8,940 bases of DNA, taken from Porphyrobacter sp. UBA7686 (GTDB lineage Bacteria; Pseudomonadota; Alphaproteobacteria; Sphingomonadales; Sphingomonadaceae). Positions 6,800 to 8,940 of the stretch are shown here, one piece after another; the first letter of the stretch is position 1, and the number at the start of each line of letters is the position of its first letter. The position numbers and the translations under genes were made by a program. The notes beneath the pieces were generated by a model, which made no database searches, was not told the origin of the DNA, and worked only from the letters and a program-made list of their open reading frames with translations. The stretch covers positions 1-8,940 of the forward strand of contig DLGU01000031.1 in the NCBI GenBank assembly GCA_002482865.1, in the 5' to 3' direction.

Positions 6800-8506
6800 A
6801 TGCCTGATTCCACGCGCGCCGATGCCACCAGAAGCGCGGCTGCTCTGCTGGTCGATTGCCTTGCTGTGCAGGGCTGCGAGCGGATCTTCACCGTGCCGGG
6901 TGAAAGCTTCCTTGCCGTGCTGGATGCCCTGCCCGATCGGCCCGAGATCGACGTGGTCACCTGCCGACAGGAAGGCGGGGTCACCTTTATGGCCTGCGCG
7001 GATGGCACGATGAACGCAGCCGGATCAGGTCGCCCGGGCGTCGCCTTTGTCACCCGCGGTCCGGGCGCGACCAACGCCAGCATCGGCGTCCATGTCGCGC
7101 ATCAGGATTCGCAGCCGATGATCCTGTTCGTCGGCGATGTTGCGCGCGGGATGCAGGGGCGTGAAGGGTTTCAGGAGGTCGACTTCACTGCCTTCTTTGC
7201 GCCGATCTGCAAATGGGCCGCGCGGATTGATGATCCGGCGCGCATCCCCGAGTATATCGCCCGCGCCTATTCGGTCGCCATCAATGGGCGGCCCGGCCCG
7301 GTGGTGCTCGCCCTGCCCGAGGATATGCTGGTGGAGCAAGTGCCCACCAGCCTCCAACCCCGCCCCTTCGTAACCCGCACCGCGCAGGCCGCCTGCCCCG
7401 ATGCGATGCAGGCGCTATTCGACATGATCGCCGATGCGGCGAGCCCCATCGCGATCATTGGCGGCGCGGGTTGGAACGCCAAGGCGCGGGAATATTTCCA
7501 GCAATTCGCCGAACGGACCGGGCTTCCCGTAGCGACCGCCTTCCGCCGTCAGGACGCGATTGCGCCCGATAGCCCGGTCTATGCCGGGAACCTCGGCTAC
7601 GGCCCCGGCCCCAAGCTGGTCGAGCGGGTCAAGAATGCCGACCTCATCATCGCCGTTGGCGCACGGCTGGGGGAGGCGACCACCGATGGTTACGAGGTTC
7701 CCACGCTTGAGCATCCCGGGCAACTGCTCGTCCACATCCACCCCGACCCGGAGGAGTTGGGCCGGGTCTATCGCACCGATCTCGCGATGTGCTGTTCGGT
7801 GGATGAATTCGCCGAGTGTGCCGCGCTGTGGGAGGATGCAGCGGTGATCCCCTTCGATGCCGGGGCCGAGGCTCACGCGGAATGGCTCGAATGGTCGACG
7901 CCCCAGCCTTCCGATGCAACCATCGATCTTGCCGCCTGCGTCGCCGAGATGCGTGCCGTGCTTCCGGCGGACACGATCATCTGCAACGGTGCGGGCAATT
8001 TTGCCGGGTGGTGGCATCGCTACTGGCGCTATGCCGCCTATCCCGGCCAGCTCGCCCCGACCTGCGGCGCCATGGGTTACGGAGTCCCTGCCGCCGTCGC
8101 TGCCGCATTGCGCTTTCCGGAACGGACAGTGGTCGCAGTCGCGGGAGACGGCGATTTCATGATGAACGGCCAGGAACTCGCCACCGCCGCGCAATATGGC
8201 GCGAACATGATCGTGGTGGTGGTCGATAACGGCGCCTACGGCACGATCCGTATGCATCAGGAGCGCGAATATCCCGGCCGCGTGTCGGCAACCCAGCTTG
8301 CCAACCCCGATTTCGCGATGCTGGGCGCAGCCTATGGCGCATGGAGCACGCGGGTCGAAACGACAGCGGACTTCATCGCCGCGCTCGATGACGCCAAGGC
8401 CCGCAGCGGCATTCGCCTGATCCACGCCGTGACCGATCTGAACCGGATCGCCGCCAGCGGTGCGACGATCACCGGTCTGCGCGCGAGAGCCAAGGCTACC
8501 GCCTGA
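6800..8506 (+). CDS. Thiamine diphosphate-dependent enzyme, acetolactate synthase large-subunit-like
   Basis: A 568-residue member of the ThDP family that includes acetohydroxyacid synthase (IlvB), glyoxylate carboligase and related decarboxylases; cytoplasmic. Three domains are apparent: the N-terminal pyrimidine-binding domain (about 10-175) with VPGES at 32-36, the catalytic ThDP-activating Glu58 in CRQEGG, and GRPGPV at 163-168; a central domain (about 205-335, IIGGAGWNAKAREYF); and the C-terminal pyrophosphate/Mg-binding domain (about 395-545) with GDG at 449-451 and Asn477 after 25 residues, the classic GDG-x25-N motif. Length and domain order fit the family. No ilvN/ilvH small subunit or other branched-chain amino acid gene is adjacent, so biosynthetic AHAS is unlikely; the substrate cannot be told from sequence, and I give no gene symbol. 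A hairpin terminator follows 5 nt after the stop. Confidence 0.88.
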   Translation: MPDSTRADATRSAAALLVDCLAVQGCERIFTVPGESFLAVLDALPDRPEIDVVTCRQEGGVTFMACADGTMNAAGSGRPGVAFVTRGPGATNASIGVHVAHQDSQPMILFVGDVARGMQGREGFQEVDFTAFFAPICKWAARIDDPARIPEYIARAYSVAINGRPGPVVLALPEDMLVEQVPTSLQPRPFVTRTAQAACPDAMQALFDMIADAASPIAIIGGAGWNAKAREYFQQFAERTGLPVATAFRRQDAIAPDSPVYAGNLGYGPGPKLVERVKNADLIIAVGARLGEATTDGYEVPTLEHPGQLLVHIHPDPEELGRVYRTDLAMCCSVDEFAECAALWEDAAVIPFDAGAEAHAEWLEWSTPQPSDATIDLAACVAEMRAVLPADTIICNGAGNFAGWWHRYWRYAAYPGQLAPTCGAMGYGVPAAVAAALRFPERTVVAVAGDGDFMMNGQELATAAQYGANMIVVVVDNGAYGTIRMHQEREYPGRVSATQLANPDFAMLGAAYGAWSTRVETTADFIAALDDAKARSGIRLIHAVTDLNRIAASGATITGLRARAKATA

Positions 8507-8511
8507 AACGA

Positions 8512-8539
8512 AAAGGCCGCCCCCAACGGAGCGGCCTTT
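8512..8539. terminator. Bidirectional rho-independent terminator
   Basis: AAAGGCCGC (8512-8520) and GCGGCCTTT (8531-8539) form a perfect 9-bp stem around a 10-nt loop. On the plus strand the T tract is short (TTTCC), just after the IlvB-like stop. On the minus strand it reads TTTTCGTTT, a better tail for the convergent csbD transcript. The position between two convergent genes fits a shared terminator. Confidence 0.85.
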
Positions 8540-8546
8540 CCTGCTT

Positions 8547-8558
8547 GTCAGCGCTGAC
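8547..8558. repeat. 12-bp perfect palindrome GTCAGCGCTGAC
   Basis: A perfect 12-bp palindrome between the terminator and the csbD stop codon. Without a central loop it is a poor RNA hairpin; it could be a protein site or chance in GC-rich DNA. Confidence 0.4.
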
Positions 8559-8564
8559 GCGAGG

Positions 8565-8735
8565 TCAGATCTTGTCGCCGAGCGCGCCCTTGATCGAACC
8601 CTTGACCTTGTCGGTCTTGCCTTCGATCTTCTGGGCTGTGCCTTCGGCGCGGGTCTCGGGATTGCTGGAATGCTGCTTGGCTTCGCCAATGATTTCCTTG
8701 GCCGTACCCTTTGCCTTGTCGGTGAATTCACCCAT
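8565..8735 (-). CDS. CsbD-like stress-response protein, 56 aa
   Basis: A small hydrophilic, Lys/Glu/Gly-rich protein of the CsbD family, members of which are induced by general stress sigma factors; biochemical function is unknown. The family's repeated K-x-K-G-x-x-K/E-x-x-G pattern is seen twice: DKAKGTAKEIIGEAK (6-20) and KIEGKTDKVKGSIKGALGDK (36-55). It has no cysteine, tryptophan or membrane segment and is probably largely disordered or amphipathic. Length is typical (55-70 residues). The start at 8735 is fixed by a consensus AGGAGG (8741-8746) five bases upstream. The leader has an 8-bp hairpin and, further up, a GGAAC-N16-CGTAAG match to EcfG promoters. The gene shares a bidirectional terminator with the IlvB-like gene and lies downstream of, on the same strand as, the EVE-type gene, but with its own promoter. 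Confidence 0.88.
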   Translation of the reverse strand: MGEFTDKAKGTAKEIIGEAKQHSSNPETRAEGTAQKIEGKTDKVKGSIKGALGDKI

Positions 8736-8740
8736 GATAA

Positions 8741-8746
8741 CCTCCT
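8741..8746 (-). promoter_or_regulatory. Consensus Shine-Dalgarno of csbD-like gene
   Basis: AGGAGG on the minus strand, five bases before ATG 8735. It is the strongest ribosome site in the window and suggests high expression. Confidence 0.85.
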
Positions 8747-8751
8747 AAGTT

Positions 8752-8773
8752 AAGCCAATGACTTTATTGGCTT
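8752..8773. repeat. Leader hairpin: 8-bp perfect inverted repeat with 6-nt loop
   Basis: AAGCCAAT (8752-8759) and ATTGGCTT (8766-8773) pair perfectly around GACTTT. It lies between the predicted csbD transcription start and its SD, so in the csbD mRNA it would be a stem at or near the 5' end, five nucleotides before AGGAGG. On the plus strand it is followed by TTC after TTTT and might act as a weak terminator. It could instead be an operator. Confidence 0.65.
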
Positions 8774-8782
8774 TTCAAGAGA

Positions 8783-8809
8783 CTTACGGTTGTCAGAGAT
8801 GTTCGTTCC
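8783..8809 (-). promoter_or_regulatory. Candidate EcfG (general stress response) promoter for csbD
   Basis: On the minus strand GGAAC (8809-8805), a 16-nt spacer, then CGTAAG (8788-8783). The alphaproteobacterial EcfG consensus is GGAAC-N16/17-CGTT, so there is one mismatch. Transcription would begin about 8775, leaving a leader of about 40 nt. The family of the downstream gene supports the call; it is still a motif match only. Confidence 0.55.
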
Positions 8810-8863
8810 GGCGACTGGGACAAGTGGTGGCCCGGGCGCGGCAGCCCGATTGCAACCGCTGAT

Positions 8864-8940
8864 TTAGCCCTTCGCCATCTCGCAAATCACCTGCCATTCG
8901 GCCGGGGTTACGCCGCACACCGACAGGCGCGATTGGCGGA
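8864..8940 (-). CDS. C-terminal tail of a probable EVE-domain protein (5' part beyond the right edge)
   Basis: Only the last 24 complete codons before TAA (8866-8864) are in the window. They read RQSRLSVCGVTPAEWQVICE followed by MAKG. The R-L-S-V-x-x-V-T-x-x-E-W pattern is how many bacterial EVE-domain proteins end (small PUA-like folds of about 135-140 residues thought to bind modified nucleic acids). The identification rests on this short tail and memory of the family, so it is tentative. Its 3' flank to csbD (8736-8863) holds a GC-rich 5-bp stem at 8833-8848 without a T tract, too weak to call a terminator. Confidence 0.6.
   Translation of the reverse strand, partial: RQSRLSVCGVTPAEWQVICEMAKG

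Noticed and set aside
7415..8731. A 438-codon minus-strand frame across the IlvB-like gene and csbD
   Set aside because: It is a shadow of the ThDP enzyme and the CsbD-like gene; the real frames carry motifs and SDs, and this one does not.
8833..8848. CGGGC/GCCCG stem after the EVE-type gene as a terminator
   Set aside because: The stem is only 5 bp with no T tract on either side.

Overview
The window is ordinary chromosomal DNA of a high-GC alphaproteobacterium, most likely Sphingomonadales (Erythrobacter or Sphingomonas type). The grounds are the alphaproteobacterial style of the AspRS and OxyR sequences, strong GC bias at codon third positions, and a stress promoter of the GGAAC-N16-CGT type used by EcfG sigma factors. 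The lineage is inferred from protein resemblance, not from a search. I see no mobile element, CRISPR array, rRNA or tRNA.

Layout: (1) 1-1521, minus, aspS, cut by the left edge. (2) Divergent from it, 1777-3930, plus, rnd (RNase D) followed 9 nt later by an oxyR-type peroxide sensor with the conserved cysteine pair. (3) Convergent to oxyR, 3945-4947, minus, pgsA (phosphatidylglycerophosphate synthase) followed by a 113-aa unknown protein. (4) Divergent from pgsA, 5111-6436, plus, a stand-alone LplT-like lysophospholipid transporter of the MFS. (5) 6429-6620, minus, a 63-aa frame with a good Shine-Dalgarno that ends in a hydrophobic segment and overlaps the transporter tail by 8 bp. It is a small membrane protein or the 5' remnant of a larger gene. 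(6) 6800-8506, plus, a thiamine-diphosphate enzyme resembling the acetolactate synthase large subunit, with no small subunit beside it. (7) A bidirectional terminator, then 8565-8735, minus, a 56-aa CsbD-like stress protein with a consensus SD, a leader hairpin and a candidate EcfG promoter. (8) 8864 to the right edge, minus, the C-terminal tail of what looks like an EVE-domain protein.

The genes do not form one pathway. Local themes are RNA/translation (aspS, rnd), oxidative and general stress (oxyR, csbD) and phospholipid metabolism (pgsA, lplT). I found no convincing undescribed multi-gene system. The parts most worth a second look are the rnd-oxyR pairing, the csbD leader and promoter, the 63-aa frame, the unknown gene after pgsA, and the lone IlvB-like enzyme.
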